Shown: piece by piece, positions 1 through 8,765 of the stretch
Layout of the letters: each line of letters opens with the position of its first letter
Numbering within the stretch: position 1 is the stretch's first letter
Assembly: GCA_963851085.1 (NCBI GenBank)
Contig: CAWKNX010000003.1
Span: forward strand, 62,001-126,000
DNA: 64,000 nucleotides
From: DATFVJ01 sp963851085
GTDB lineage: Bacteria; Actinomycetota; Actinomycetes; Streptosporangiales; Streptosporangiaceae
Reading direction: 5' to 3'
Program-made: the position numbers and the translations under genes
Notes under the pieces: model-generated
Told to the model about the DNA's origin: nothing
Seen by the model: only the letters and a program-made list of their open reading frames with translations
Databases searched by the model: none

Positions 1-122
1 CCGCAAGACAATCCACAGGGATACCGGGTTATCCCCAGAACGCGATTCACCCATCCCGCAGGCCTTGACAAGCTGGCAGAATCACCAGTAGGGCGCCGCC
101 CCCGGGTGGGAGGGTCCTGGAA

Positions 123-173
123 GTGGGCCGGTCGCGGACGTGGGCCGGTCGCGGACGTGGGCCGGTCGCGGAC
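123..173. repeat. 17-bp tandem repeat, three copies
   Basis: The unit GTGGGCCGGTCGCGGAC occurs three times head to tail with no visible mismatch, about 150 bp upstream of the acyl-CoA dehydrogenase start. No protein-coding role is evident. It could be a simple sequence expansion or a protein-binding array. Confidence 0.85.
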
Positions 174-319
174 GTGGGCTGCATCTGCCGCGGGGGGCGC
201 AGCCGGTTAGGGACTTTCGATGTGTAACCGGGCATAAGTGGTGGCGCTAGCATCGCTGACGTGGGTACCTGCCGCCGGCGTGCGGTCGGGGGACCGTGAC
301 GTCTACCAGAGGGGCAGAA

Positions 320-1507
320 GTGATCAGCTATCGGCTCGACGATGAACAGGAAGCACTGCGGGCGACGGTCGAGGAATTCGCCCGCGACGTCGTCGCGCCG
401 GTGATCGGCGGTTACTACGAGCGGTGCGAGTTCCCGTATGAGGTCGTCGCCCGGATGGGGAAGATGGGCCTGTTCGGCCTGCCTTTTCCCGAGGAGTACG
501 GCGGCATGGGCGGCGACTATTTCGCGCTCTGCCTGGCCTTGCACGAGCTTGCCAGGGTCGACTCTTCTGTCGCGATAACCCTGGAGGCCGGGGTCTCGCT
601 CGGCGCCATGCCGATCTACCGGTTCGGGAACGAGGCGCAAAAGCAGCGGTGGCTGCCGCCGCTGTGCGCCGGGGAACGGCTCGCGGCCTTCGGCCTGACC
701 GAGCCGGGCGGCGGCAGCGACGTGCCCGGCGGGATGCGGACGACCGCACGGCTCGTGGATGGGCAGTGGGTGATCGACGGGACCAAGGCCTTCATCACCA
801 ACGCGGGCACGTCGATCACGGACCTCGTCACGGTCCTCGCGATAACTGGCCGGCGTCCGGATGGAGGCAAGGAGATCTCGTCCATCGTGGTCCCGGCCGG
901 GACGCCCGGATTCACGGTCGGGCAGAAATACTCCAAGGTCGGCTGGACGTCCTCTGACACGCGTGAGCTTGCGTTCGGGTCGTGCGGGGTCCCTGCCGAC
1001 CACCTGCTCGGTGAGCGTGGCCGCGGCTACGCCCAGTTCCTGCAGATCCTGGACGAGGGCCGGATCGCGATCGCCGCTGTCGGAGCCGGGCTGGCCCAGG
1101 GTTGCGTGGACGAGAGTCTGCGCTACGCGGGCGAGCGGGCGGCGTTCGGCCACACCATCGGCGTCTACCAGGCCATCCGTTTCAAGATCGCGGACATGGA
1201 GATGAGGGCCACGGCTGCGCGGCTGGCGTGGTACGACGCGGCCGCGAGAATGCACGCCGGGGAGCCATTCAAGAAGGAGGCGGCGATCGCCAAGCTGACC
1301 GCGTCGAACGCGGCGATGGACAACGCTCGCGACGCGACCCAGATATTTGGCGGTTACGGGTTCATGAACGAGTTCCCTGTCGGCCGCTTCTACCGCGACG
1401 CCAAGGTCCTGGAGATCGGCGAGGGAACGTCGGAGGTCCAACGGCTTATTATCGCCCGCGAGCTTGGCATGCCGGGCCTGCACGCCGGGCCAGCGGCCAC
1501 GGCTTAG
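320..1507 (+). CDS. Acyl-CoA dehydrogenase family protein
   Basis: FAD-dependent enzyme of about 395 residues, the usual length for the family, which oxidises acyl-CoA thioesters to 2-enoyl-CoA in fatty-acid or branched-chain amino-acid breakdown. The N-terminal helical domain is followed by the flavin/substrate loop LTEPGGGSDVPGG (about residues 125-137) and the C-terminal helical domain with GGYGFMNEFPVGRFYRDAK. The motif IGEGTSEVQR carries the Glu expected as catalytic base in short/medium-chain members. GTG at 320 is preferred over GTG at 296 because AGAGGGG lies about 5 bases upstream of it and homologues begin near this point. The stop codon lies inside a tandem repeat. The substrate cannot be assigned from sequence. 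Confidence 0.93.
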   Translation: MISYRLDDEQEALRATVEEFARDVVAPVIGGYYERCEFPYEVVARMGKMGLFGLPFPEEYGGMGGDYFALCLALHELARVDSSVAITLEAGVSLGAMPIYRFGNEAQKQRWLPPLCAGERLAAFGLTEPGGGSDVPGGMRTTARLVDGQWVIDGTKAFITNAGTSITDLVTVLAITGRRPDGGKEISSIVVPAGTPGFTVGQKYSKVGWTSSDTRELAFGSCGVPADHLLGERGRGYAQFLQILDEGRIAIAAVGAGLAQGCVDESLRYAGERAAFGHTIGVYQAIRFKIADMEMRATAARLAWYDAAARMHAGEPFKKEAAIAKLTASNAAMDNARDATQIFGGYGFMNEFPVGRFYRDAKVLEIGEGTSEVQRLIIARELGMPGLHAGPAATA

Positions 1508-1571
1508 CGGCCACGGCTTAGCGGCCACGGCTTAGCGGCCGCGGCTTAGCGGCCGCGGCTTAGCGGCTGCG
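1492..1571. repeat. 14-bp tandem repeat overlapping a stop codon
   Basis: The unit GGCTTAGCGGCCAC and its A-to-G variant repeat about five times. The first copy supplies the last codons and the TAG stop of the acyl-CoA dehydrogenase; the others run into the intergenic region. The period is not a multiple of three, so copy-number change would alter the downstream frame but not the stop, which sits in the first unit. Confidence 0.85.
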
Positions 1572-1592
1572 GGTATCCGGCTGCCACCCCGA

Positions 1593-1680
1593 GCGCAGCC
1601 GTTATGGCTGTGCCGCCCCGGGGGCCACCCCCGGGATCCTCCCGCATCAGTTGCTGCCGCATCCACGGCAGCCGTTACGG
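1593..1680. repeat. Two copies of the recurrent GCAGCCGTT motif between convergent genes
   Basis: GCGCAGCCGTTATGG (1593-1607) and GGCAGCCGTTACGG (1667-1680) lie in the gap between two convergent genes. Both match the motif found again at 9335, 16391, 18191, 20400, 24950, 25821, 26126 and 44004-44045. The first contains a small CAGCC/GGCTG hairpin, so a terminator-like role here is possible. Confidence 0.5.
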
Positions 1681-1744
1681 ATAGGGCTTGATACCTGGGC
1701 TTGCGGTGCGGGCCGCTGGAGCGGGGTGGGGGTGCGGCGCCCGG

Positions 1745-2785
1745 CTAGCGCTGGACCAGCCGGGGTACGGTGATCGGCTTGCTGATGACGCCGGATTGGA
1801 ACATGAGATCGGCGAGGAGTTGCACGCGGTCGGCCTTCAGCGACGTGGGGTAGACGCCGAGCGTGATGAGGGAGGCGGTCGCGCGGTCGATTCTGGTGTA
1901 CGACGGCAGGATGTTCTGCACCGCGCCGCGCTCGGTGGCCGACGCCTGCGCCTGGTCCAGGGCGCGGGAGAAGGCGCGGAGGGTGTCCGGGTCCTGCCGT
2001 GCGAATGCGGCCAGGCTGAAATAGCCGCTCAGCGGCATGTTCGCGACGGCGCCGCTGCAGGAATCGAGCACCTCGATCGCGCCGAGCGTGCGTTCGGCGT
2101 CGATAATGTACGGCTCGGTGGCGACAATCGCCCTGACCTGACCCTGCTCGAGTGAGCTGATCAGGTCCGGTGCGGGCATCTGACGCCAGTGCATCGAGGT
2201 TGGGTCGACGTTGTCGTCCTGCAAGACCGCACCCGTCGTCAGTTCCTCGATGTTCTTGATCCACGAAGTGGTGCTCACCTGGGTGGGCGGCACGCCGATG
2301 GTCGCGTTCGCGAGTTGCTGCGGTGTGGTGATGCCCGAACTCGGCAGAACGAGCACTTCCATCACGTTGGGGGCCGCCTCATAGCCGTCTGCGATCATGC
2401 GAACGCTGGTCCCGCCCGATGCCTGCGCCTGCAGGAAAACGATGTCGCTTCCCGCTGCCACGCTGATCTGGCCGCTGGTCAGCGCCTGAAGTTCCGCGGC
2501 GGACGAACTGAACGTCTTGACGACGACGTTGAGCCCTTCCTTCTTGAACAGCCCATCCCTGACGGCGAGGTAGAGCGGCGCGTCGTCCACGACGGGAAGG
2601 CCGCCGACCGTGATCGTGGTCGTCTCGAGCGGGCCGGTCCTGTTGTGCGACCCGGCCGCGCCCGGGACATGGCAGCCGCCCAGAGACGCCGCCGTGGCCA
2701 AGGCAGTGGCCGATACAGCCAGCGCGCGTGCCCGGCGCGGTGCACCCAGGTCCAGTACGCATTTCGCGCGTGCCGGACGCCTCAT
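1745..2785 (-). CDS. ABC-transporter substrate-binding lipoprotein (NMT1/SsuA/TauA-like)
   Basis: Protein of about 346 residues. It begins with a basic stretch and a hydrophobic segment ending in the lipobox LGGC (about residue 37), so it should be a lipid-anchored extracytoplasmic solute binder. The pattern ITVGGLPVVDDAPLYLAVRD near the mature N-terminus, then EGLNVVVK and a later LVLPSSGITTPQQLANATIG stretch, is typical of the nitrate/sulfonate/taurine/thiamine-precursor binding family. ATG at 2785 is chosen because GAGGAG lies 5-6 bases upstream and the lipoprotein signal then starts properly; the longer frame to 2869 adds a non-signal extension. No permease or ATPase gene is adjacent, so it may be an orphan binder. 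Ligand unknown. Confidence 0.88.
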   Translation of the reverse strand: MRRPARAKCVLDLGAPRRARALAVSATALATAASLGGCHVPGAAGSHNRTGPLETTTITVGGLPVVDDAPLYLAVRDGLFKKEGLNVVVKTFSSSAAELQALTSGQISVAAGSDIVFLQAQASGGTSVRMIADGYEAAPNVMEVLVLPSSGITTPQQLANATIGVPPTQVSTTSWIKNIEELTTGAVLQDDNVDPTSMHWRQMPAPDLISSLEQGQVRAIVATEPYIIDAERTLGAIEVLDSCSGAVANMPLSGYFSLAAFARQDPDTLRAFSRALDQAQASATERGAVQNILPSYTRIDRATASLITLGVYPTSLKADRVQLLADLMFQSGVISKPITVPRLVQR

Positions 2786-3120
2786 TACACTCCTCGCTCG
2801 CCCGGCCGGGCACGCACACCACGGCCGGTGATGACGGTGCGTATTGCCTCCACTGCAAATGGAGATCATCAGTGAGCGACACGTCTCGGGCCGCCGGGCC
2901 CGAGGTTAGCGCACCGCCCGCGACGGCCGTCGCAAAGATTGCGATACATAGGTATTTGCAGCTCATTAAGGTATTGATGTGCCTTGCATCCGTATCAGGC
3001 TAGAGTGGGCCGGACCGTCACGCTGACCTGTGTGTCAGAGGATTGTCACCCGGAAGGGGCACGCCATGTCGGTATCGCTTGGTGGCGAGCTGAGCGGCTT
3101 ACCCCGGTTCCGGTAGCAGG
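2786..3120. other. Intergenic gap between divergent genes
   Basis: About 335 bp between the start of the lipoprotein gene (minus) and the kinase gene (plus). It should hold promoters for both. An AT-richer patch at about 2935-2985 fits a promoter zone, but no motif could be assigned with confidence. Confidence 0.4.
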
Positions 3121-6100
3121 GTGGAGGGTGCGAGCAGAGTGCGGTCCAGGGCTAGAAAGGACCGCGGCGGGGCTGGGCAGCCCGCCGCCCGCGGGCCGGC
3201 CAGTTCCGGCGCGCGGCGCACAGGCACGGGCACGGGCGGCGAACCAGCGCAGGCGAGGCAGCGGCGTGCGCATTCCCGCGGCGGGCCGAGGAACTGGCGC
3301 GTGCGCACGCGGTTGCTCGCGCTCATCGCGATCCCTACAGCTACTGCCGTCATCGTCAGCGGTATCAGGATTGTCACGGCAAGCAGAAGCGCGATGGCGT
3401 ACCAGCGGGTGGAGGCGCTGGCAAACCTCGGCGAGGCGGTCACCGCGCTCGCCCAATCCCTTGAAGACGAAAGGGATTTCACCGCCGGATACATCGCCCA
3501 GGGCAAACCGCAGACCGGCCGGATCGTCCTGCAGCAAGAATATTCCTATACGAACCGCGCGGCCCGGCAGGTGGCCGCTCTCGCCGGTGGCATCGGGGAT
3601 TCTTATCCCGCGCAGACACGCGCACGGGCAGCCGCCGTGCTGACCAGGATCGATAGCCTTGGCAACCTGCGCACGGCGGCCACGGAGAGCCAGATGCCGG
3701 CGCTGGTTGTCATCGAGGAGTACTCCGCGACCATCGACGACGTGCTCGCGATGGACGACGAGATCGCCCAGGGCGGCGGGGATGCGACGCTGGCGGACAC
3801 CGTGCGCGTGCTCGGCCTGCTTTCCAGGATGAAGGAGGAGGCGTCGCAGCAGCGCGCCATTCTGGATGTCGCTTTCACGTCAGGCCGGTTCCTGCCGCGT
3901 GCGCTCAACCAATTGACTGCGGCGGTCGCGGAGGAGCAGAGCAACCTGGCGGTATTCAATACGTCCGCGACAGTCGGCCAGCGCCAGGACTACCTGGATA
4001 CCGTCTCCGGCCCGCTGACCTCTCGCGCACGTAGCCAGGAACAGAGCGCGATCTCGCTGGTCAGCGGCGGTGGCTCACTGGCCACCGACCCGACCACCGC
4101 CGATGACTGGTACGGCGCCATGTCCGACATGATCAACCGGATGCGCGCGGTTGAGAAGGACCTGGCAGGATCGGTTGCCGCCCAGGCGCGCTCGCTGCTG
4201 CATGGGGCGATGATCTGGGCCGTCGCGGTGATGGTCGCGATCCTGCTGGTCCTCGCGTTCGCGCTGATGCTCACCATCTTCATCACCAGGTCGATGGTGC
4301 GGCCGCTGGCGCGGCTGCGGGCGGGTGCGCTCGAGGTAGCGGAGCGTCAGGCTGCCTGAGATGGTGCGCAGGCTGAGCGAGACGGGCGGCGAGGTGGTGC
4401 CGCCGGACCTGAATCCGATCGACGTCGACACAACGGACGAGATAGGCGAGGTCGCCCGTGCGTTCGACCAGGTGCACCGGGAGGCGCTGCGGCTCGCGGC
4501 CAACGAAGCCATGCTGCGCGGCAACGTCAGCGCCATGTTCGTCAACCTGTCGCGGCGCAGCCAGTCGCTGGTCGAGCGCCAGATCCAGCTGATCGACGAA
4601 CTCGAGCAGGACGAGGAGGACGCGGACAGGCTTGCGAGCCTGTTCCAGATGGACCACCTGGCCACCCGGATGCGCCGCAACTCGGAAACCTGCTCGTACT
4701 GGCGGGCCACGAGACGGCGCGGCAGTGGAGCCAGCCGATCGCGCTCATCGATGTGCTGCGTGCGGCGTTGTCGGAGATCGAGCAGTTCGACCGGGTATCG
4801 CTCGATGTCCAGCCGGGGATCGCCTTGCATGGGCAAGCGGTGAACGATGTCGTGCACCTGGTCGCCGAACTGGCCGAGAACGCGACATCGTTCTCGCCGG
4901 GCGACAGCCCGGTGCGGGTGGCCGGTCATCTGCTGAACGGCGGTGGGCTGCTGCTCGACATCACCGACCAGGGTGTCGGGATGCGGACCGAGGAGATCGC
5001 GCACGCGAACTGGCGGCTGGACAATCCGCCGGTGGTGGATGTCGCAGTCTCCCGCCGGATGGGCCTGTTCGTCGTGGCCCGGCTCGCGGCGCGGCATGGT
5101 ATCCGGGTGCGGCTGCGGCCCGCACCAGACGGTGGTCTCACCGCGCTGGTCTGGCTGCCAGACGAACTGGTCACCAAGGCAGCCATCGAGGCGCCACCAG
5201 GCGCCGCAAGTTCGCTGCCGCTGTCGGCCGGGCCGGTGACAATGCGCTCAGTGCGGCGCCGAAAACCGTGGCGGAAAAGGTCGCCGCCGCGGTGGCCGCG
5301 GCCCGCGCACCGCGTTTCGCCGCATCCCTGGATCACTCGGCCGGGGGCAGCGCCGCGGGCGAGGATCCCGGCGCCTGGTCTGCGGGATCGGCCGAGGTGG
5401 CCGGGGCGGCAGCGTCGGCCGGGGCGGCGGCGTTGGCCGGACTGGCTGGGTCGGCAGCGTCGTCTACGGCGGCACAGCCCATCCTCAGCGCACCGGTGCG
5501 TGATGCAGATCCGGATCGGGCAGGGGAGCCAGTCGGCTTTTCAGTCGGCGAGTTCGGGGGTTCCGCGGAGTTCGGGGAGACTCCGGAGTCGGGGGAGACT
5601 CCGGAGTCGGGGGAGCCCGCGGCGTTCGGGGAGACTCCGGAATTGGGGGAGACCGCGGCGTTCGGGGAGACCGCGGCGTTCGGGGAGACCGCGGCGTTCT
5701 GGGAGACCGCGGTGCCGCCGTTCCCGTCGGCCGGCGCTGGTGGCAGTTACGGGGCCGGGACCGCGTCTCACCCTGTGCCTGAGGCCGGCGCCGCTTACGA
5801 TTTCGGCTTTGGCCCGGGGGGCGGCGCCGGTGCTGCTGGCGCTGGCGGCGGTTTTGGTTCTGGCGGCGGCTATGGTCCTGATAGTGGTTTTGGTGCTGGT
5901 AGTGACATTGGGACTGGTGGTGCGGGTCGGGTCATCGTGCCGCCGATGGCGACCACCGGCGAGGCAGGACGGCTGCCGATCTTCGAAGCGGTGGAATCTG
6001 ACTGGTTCCGCCACGGCGGGCCGCCGTCTGCTGCGCATACTGGCGGTAATCCGCTGATACTGGGTGGTCGAGATGACCCGGCGGCGGTGAACTGGACGTC

Positions 6101-6412
6101 CCCAGCCGATGTGGGCTGGCGGGCGGCCGCGGCGGCGAAGGACCCGGTCGCCGGCGGCACTACCTCGGCAGGCTTGCCGAAACGGATTCCACGGGCCAAT
6201 CTCGTGCCAGGATCCGCTGCGGCAGACCTACCATCGGCGCGGCCGCCGGCTCGGTCGGCGGAAGCGGTCAGCAGAGCGGTTCGCCAGTTTCCAGCGCGGC
6301 GCACGCGCCGGTCACGCCGCCGCACACCGACGGCGGCGCGGGCCAGCAGTTGGCGGCCCGCGTGCTGGCGGCGGCTTTTGGTGAAGAGGGAGAGAGCGAG
6401 GAGGACGTGTGA
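3121..6412 (+). pseudogene. Conservon sensor histidine kinase-like gene (CvnA type) with about four frameshifts
   Basis: The composite product has an Arg-rich N-terminus, a TM segment (RTRLLALIAIPTATAV), a nitrate/nitrite-sensing-like helical region, a second TM near 4200-4290, HAMP, dimerisation (MFVNLSRRSQSLVERQIQLI), and an HATPase domain with N box (LAELAENATSFSP), DITDQGVGM and RRMGLFVVARLAARHG. The reading must change frame near 4343 (an extra A; removing it restores EVAGVRLPEMVRRLSE), near 4685 (one A short in GAAACC; restoring it gives NSENLLVLAGHE), between about 5180 and 5270, and near 6225. The final frame ends in FGEEGESEEDV with TGA at 6410-6412, overlapping the next gene as GTGA. 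The kinase is therefore inactive, or the sequence has indel errors. Partner genes 6409-7960 are intact. Confidence 0.85.
5575..5718 (+). repeat. 18-bp repeats encoding GETxxx hexapeptides
   Basis: In the kinase's third-position-biased frame here, the tail reads as about eight six-residue units of the type GETPES, GETPEL and GETAAF. They form a low-complexity acidic linker before the conserved C-terminal tail. Length variation by slippage is expected. Confidence 0.75.
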
Positions 6413-6840
6413 GCCCGGTAGCCCACCCGGTACAGGATCTAAACTGGCTGGTCACGAACTTCGTCGAGCGCGTTCCGGCTGTTGCCCACGCGATCGTCGT
6501 GTCATCCGACGGGTTGCCCATGGGGTTCTCCCAGGGTTTCCCGCCGGATCGGGTGGACCAGCTTGCCGCGGTCACATCCGGGCTCACCAGCCTGACACAG
6601 GGCGCGGCGAGGATTTTCGAAGGCGGTGCGGTCGCGCAGACCGTGGTGGAAATGCACCGCGGACTGCTCATAGTCATGGCCATCAGCGATGGCTCCAGCC
6701 TGGCAGTGCTCGCGTCTGCCGATTGTGATATGGGGCTGGTTGCCTACGAGATGGCATTGCTGGTAGAGCGTGTGGGGCGCGCGCTTACGCCGCAGTTTCG
6801 CAGCGCGTTCCCGCCTGAGTGGTCGGAGGATGGCAGATAG
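6409..6840 (+). CDS. cvnB: Roadblock/LC7 domain protein, conservon member B
   Basis: A 143-residue protein of the roadblock/LC7 (MglB-like) family, which acts as a dimeric partner or GAP-like regulator of small GTPases. Typical features are the start DLNWLVTNFVERVPAVAHAIVVSSDGLPMG, the central GGAVAQTVVEM and DGSSLAVLAS strands. GTG at 6409 overlaps the kinase stop as GTGA, and GAGGAG is just upstream, so translation is coupled. In the conservon scheme it works with the kinase, the DUF742 protein and the GTPase as a membrane-associated, G-protein-like signalling complex. Confidence 0.92.
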   Translation: MSPVAHPVQDLNWLVTNFVERVPAVAHAIVVSSDGLPMGFSQGFPPDRVDQLAAVTSGLTSLTQGAARIFEGGAVAQTVVEMHRGLLIVMAISDGSSLAVLASADCDMGLVAYEMALLVERVGRALTPQFRSAFPPEWSEDGR

Positions 6841-6855
6841 TGACAGGAGAAATCT

Positions 6856-7335
6856 GTGGCCGGCCAGGGCCGCGACGACCGCTCTAGGGACGGCGGGGCG
6901 CATGAACTGCGTCCGCGCGGTGATCTACGCTGGAGCTACCCTCCGGTGAATGTGCCGCCGTCCCTGGAGAGTGAGCTAGCGGCTGGTGAAGATGGCGTCA
7001 CCAGCCCACTGGTGCGCCCGTACGCCGTCACGGGCGGGCGCACTCAGCCGAAATATCAACTGCAGATTGAGGCCATGGTCGCCGCGTCTCACTACGAGCC
7101 GCGCGATCTATCGATTCTCAGCCCGGAATGCCAGGCTATCCTCGGCTTCTGCCGTGACTGGCGCAGCGTCGCCGAGATCTCCGCGGTCCTTCGGCTGCCG
7201 CTGGGCGTTGCCCGGGTCCTCGTCGCCGACATGGCGGTCGAGGGGCTGGTTCGGGTCCACCAGACCGACCACGTGGAAGGACGCCCGGACCTCAACCTGC
7301 TCGAAAGGGTGCTAAGTGGACTACGCAAACTCTAG
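6856..7335 (+). CDS. cvnC: DUF742 family protein, conservon member C
   Basis: A 159-residue protein. The DUF742 core is plain: LVRPYAVTGGRTQP, the region around SPECQAILGFCRDWRSVAEISAVLRLPLGVARVLVADM, which resembles a winged helix, and the end LNLLERVLSGLRKL. GTG at 6856 has AGGAG about 7 bases upstream. It follows the roadblock gene by 15 bp and overlaps the GTPase gene by 20 bp, the standard conservon order. Its role is thought to be linking or regulating the GTPase module; the biochemical activity of DUF742 is not known. Confidence 0.92.
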   Translation: MAGQGRDDRSRDGGAHELRPRGDLRWSYPPVNVPPSLESELAAGEDGVTSPLVRPYAVTGGRTQPKYQLQIEAMVAASHYEPRDLSILSPECQAILGFCRDWRSVAEISAVLRLPLGVARVLVADMAVEGLVRVHQTDHVEGRPDLNLLERVLSGLRKL

Positions 7336-7960
7336 TTCGGGGGGTTTTTCGAGACCGGCCTCATTGGCCGGCGATGGCGCTGTGCAGAGTTCTCCCGTTG
7401 GGTCTGCGATGACGTCCGTAAAAATTGTGGTCGCGGGCGGCTTCGGCGTCGGCAAGACCACCTTCGTCGGATCGGTGTCAGAGATCACGCCTCTGACGAC
7501 TGAGGCGGTCATGACCGTCGCGAGCACTGACGTTGACGATCTATCACATGTGCCGGACAAGACGACGACTACGGTCGCGATGGATTTCGGTCGGCTGACT
7601 CTTGACGCGGGCTTGATTCTGTATCTGTTCGGCACGCCCGGCCAGCACCGTTTCTGGTTCATGTGGGACGATCTGATTCACGGCGCAATTGGCGCTGTTG
7701 TCCTGGTCGACACCAGGCGGCTCGCCGATTCGTTTCCAGCAGTCGATTATTTCGAGGCGGCTGGCCTGCCGTTCATCGTGGGCATAAACGGTTTCTACGG
7801 CGAGTTTCCGCACGCTGTCCAGGACGTCCAGGACGCGCTGTCGATCGGCTCGAACGTGCCGATCGTCCAGTGCGACGCGCGAAGCAGGGAGTCCACCAAG
7901 ACGACGTTGATCACGTTGGTAGAGCACGCGATGGCGATGCAGATGAGCCACGGGTACTGA
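7316..7960 (+). CDS. cvnD: Conservon GTPase / ATP-GTP-binding protein, member D
   Basis: A 214-residue Ras-like/MglA-like GTPase. After an unstructured start of about 30 residues come the P-loop GGFGVGKTT (about residues 41-49), the switch-I Thr region (TTTTVAMDFG), the switch-II region LFGTPGQHRFWFMWDDL and a weak specificity motif at VGINGFYG. GTG at 7316 overlaps the DUF742 end by 20 bp. It is the last gene of the operon. With the kinase gene broken, the GTPase, roadblock and DUF742 proteins would lack their cognate membrane sensor unless another kinase substitutes. Confidence 0.92.
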   Translation: MDYANSSSGGFSRPASLAGDGAVQSSPVGSAMTSVKIVVAGGFGVGKTTFVGSVSEITPLTTEAVMTVASTDVDDLSHVPDKTTTTVAMDFGRLTLDAGLILYLFGTPGQHRFWFMWDDLIHGAIGAVVLVDTRRLADSFPAVDYFEAAGLPFIVGINGFYGEFPHAVQDVQDALSIGSNVPIVQCDARSRESTKTTLITLVEHAMAMQMSHGY

Positions 7961-7990
7961 GGAACCTGAGCCACGGGTACCGAGGAACCG
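7945..7990. repeat. 23-bp direct repeat over a stop codon
   Basis: GAGCCACGGGTAC[T/C]GAGGAACC occurs twice in tandem. The first copy contains the last codons of the GTPase gene and its TGA; the second has CGA at the same place. Confidence 0.7.
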
Positions 7991-8147
7991 CACCGGCACC
8001 GGGGGGAGTCCCGTGCCCGAAGCTCCGCGGCAGCGGAGATCGGTGCCGAACGCACCGCGCGAAGGGACTCCGTCCGATCCGGCGGATTCTGGTGTGGTCC
8101 GGTCCCTACCGTGGGCTTCGTCGCGACGGCGGACTTCGACGCGACCG

Positions 8148-8218
8148 GGCTCTGGCTATGGCTCGACAGGGGCTCTGGCTCGACAAGGGCTCTGGCTCCA
8201 TGAGCGCTCTGGCTCGAC
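8148..8218. repeat. Degenerate GGCTCTGGCT tandem repeats upstream of the tRNA
   Basis: Four imperfect units starting GGCTCTGGCT (about 17-23 bp each) precede the tRNA gene. No coding role is evident. Confidence 0.6.
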
Positions 8219-8255
8219 GGGGCCGGGTGAGTTTGCTGTAATGTCACGCAGTCCA

Positions 8256-8332
8256 GGGGCGGTAGCTCAGCCGGTCAGAGCAGCGGACTCATAATCCGCC
8301 GGTCGTGGGTTCGAGTCCCACCCGCCCCACCA
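8256..8332 (+). tRNA. tRNA with CAU anticodon (elongator Met or lysidine-type Ile)
   Basis: A full 77-nt cloverleaf: acceptor GGGGCGG pairs with CCGCCCC, followed by A73 and encoded CCA. The D-arm is TAGCTCAGCCGGTCAGAGCAG, split as stem/loop/stem. The anticodon stem GCGGA/TCCGC closes the loop CTCATAA, and the T-arm contains GGTTCGAGTCC. The anticodon is CAU; sequence alone does not separate elongator tRNA-Met from tRNA-Ile2 that needs TilS modification. It is the insertion target of the element that follows. Confidence 0.95.
8288..8332. other. attL core (3' part of the tRNA gene)
   Basis: Forty-five bases from the anticodon loop to the CCA end match 37399-37444 with one substitution (C at 8319, A in the right copy). 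Similarity continues past the tRNA end (TAGGAGCACCTTTTTC, then weaker) to about 8370. Confidence 0.85.
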
Positions 8333-8380
8333 GCTAGGAGCACCTTTTTCATAAATTTGTTCGACACTTCGATCCTTCCT

Positions 8381-8398
8381 GGTTGCAGTTTTGGTTGC
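8381..8398. repeat. Left-end copy of 18-bp arm repeat
   Basis: GGTTGCAGTTTTGGTTGC, itself a doublet of GGTTGC, lies 48 bp inside the left core. An exact copy lies inside the right end (37295-37312). In the excised circle the two copies would flank the core on both sides in the same orientation, as arm-type integrase sites do. Confidence 0.6.
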
Positions 8399-8456
8399 AA
8401 TTGCGGTCGCGGATTGCGCTCCCGACCTGCGAGTTTGTCACCCCGTGGTGCTCCAC

Positions 8457-8765
8457 TCATTCGCCAGCGGCGCGGCGGGCGGCCAGGTCGGCAGCGATCT
8501 GCGCAGCGGAGAAAACGCGGCCAGCGCGCGCATCGGCCAGCCCTTCCCGCAGGTCGCGCACCAGTTCGGTGTCCGACAAGACCTCGATCGTCTCGCGAAG
8601 CCGGTCCAGTTCGCCAGATGGCACGATGTCGGCCACGTGGTCGCCGTGGGCTATCACCGAAACGGACTCGCCGTGCTCGGCGTGCTGCACGATTTCCGCC
8701 CAGGACGGTTGGTCTTCGGCGCGCACGGTGAACGCTGGCTCACTCATGCTCCTTATGCTAGGCAT
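8457..8765 (-). CDS. Phd/YefM-like antitoxin, no toxin gene beside it
   Basis: About 96-102 residues. The pattern WAEIVQHAEHGESVSVIAHGDHVADIVP followed by LDRLRETIEVLSDTELVRDL matches Phd/YefM antitoxins: an N-terminal DNA-binding fold and a C-terminal toxin-binding tail. The first ATG (8765) lies inside the end of the integrase gene. A second ATG at 8747 follows AAGGAG by only one base, so either start is possible and coupling to the integrase is likely. No PIN, Doc or RelE toxin gene follows in the 120 bp to the tRNA, so this is an orphan antitoxin, perhaps a local autoregulator of the integrase operon. Confidence 0.8.
   Translation of the reverse strand: MPSIRSMSEPAFTVRAEDQPSWAEIVQHAEHGESVSVIAHGDHVADIVPSGELDRLRETIEVLSDTELVRDLREGLADARAGRVFSAAQIAADLAARRAAGE

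Noticed and set aside
1..40. Two DnaA-box-like words (ATCCACAGG and TTATCCCCA)
   Set aside because: Only two imperfect boxes, at the window edge, without an AT-rich region or dnaA/dnaN nearby; not enough for an origin.
47..1528. 493-codon open frame opposite the acyl-CoA dehydrogenase
   Set aside because: Arg/Pro/His-rich shadow frame of a G+C-rich gene; no domain, and the opposite strand carries a clear enzyme.
5541..6057. Possible CRISPR-like regular repeats in the kinase tail
   Set aside because: 18-bp contiguous repeats without spacers, coding for hexapeptides; not a CRISPR array.
4632..6728. 698-codon open frame across the kinase and into the roadblock gene
   Set aside because: Only its middle (about 5270-6225) is the kinase tail; the start and the part after 6225 are out of frame with conserved sequence, so it is not a separate gene.
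8340..8456. Search for a toxin gene partner of the Phd-like antitoxin
   Set aside because: Only 120 bp of att-related sequence lies between the antitoxin end and the tRNA; no open frame of toxin size.
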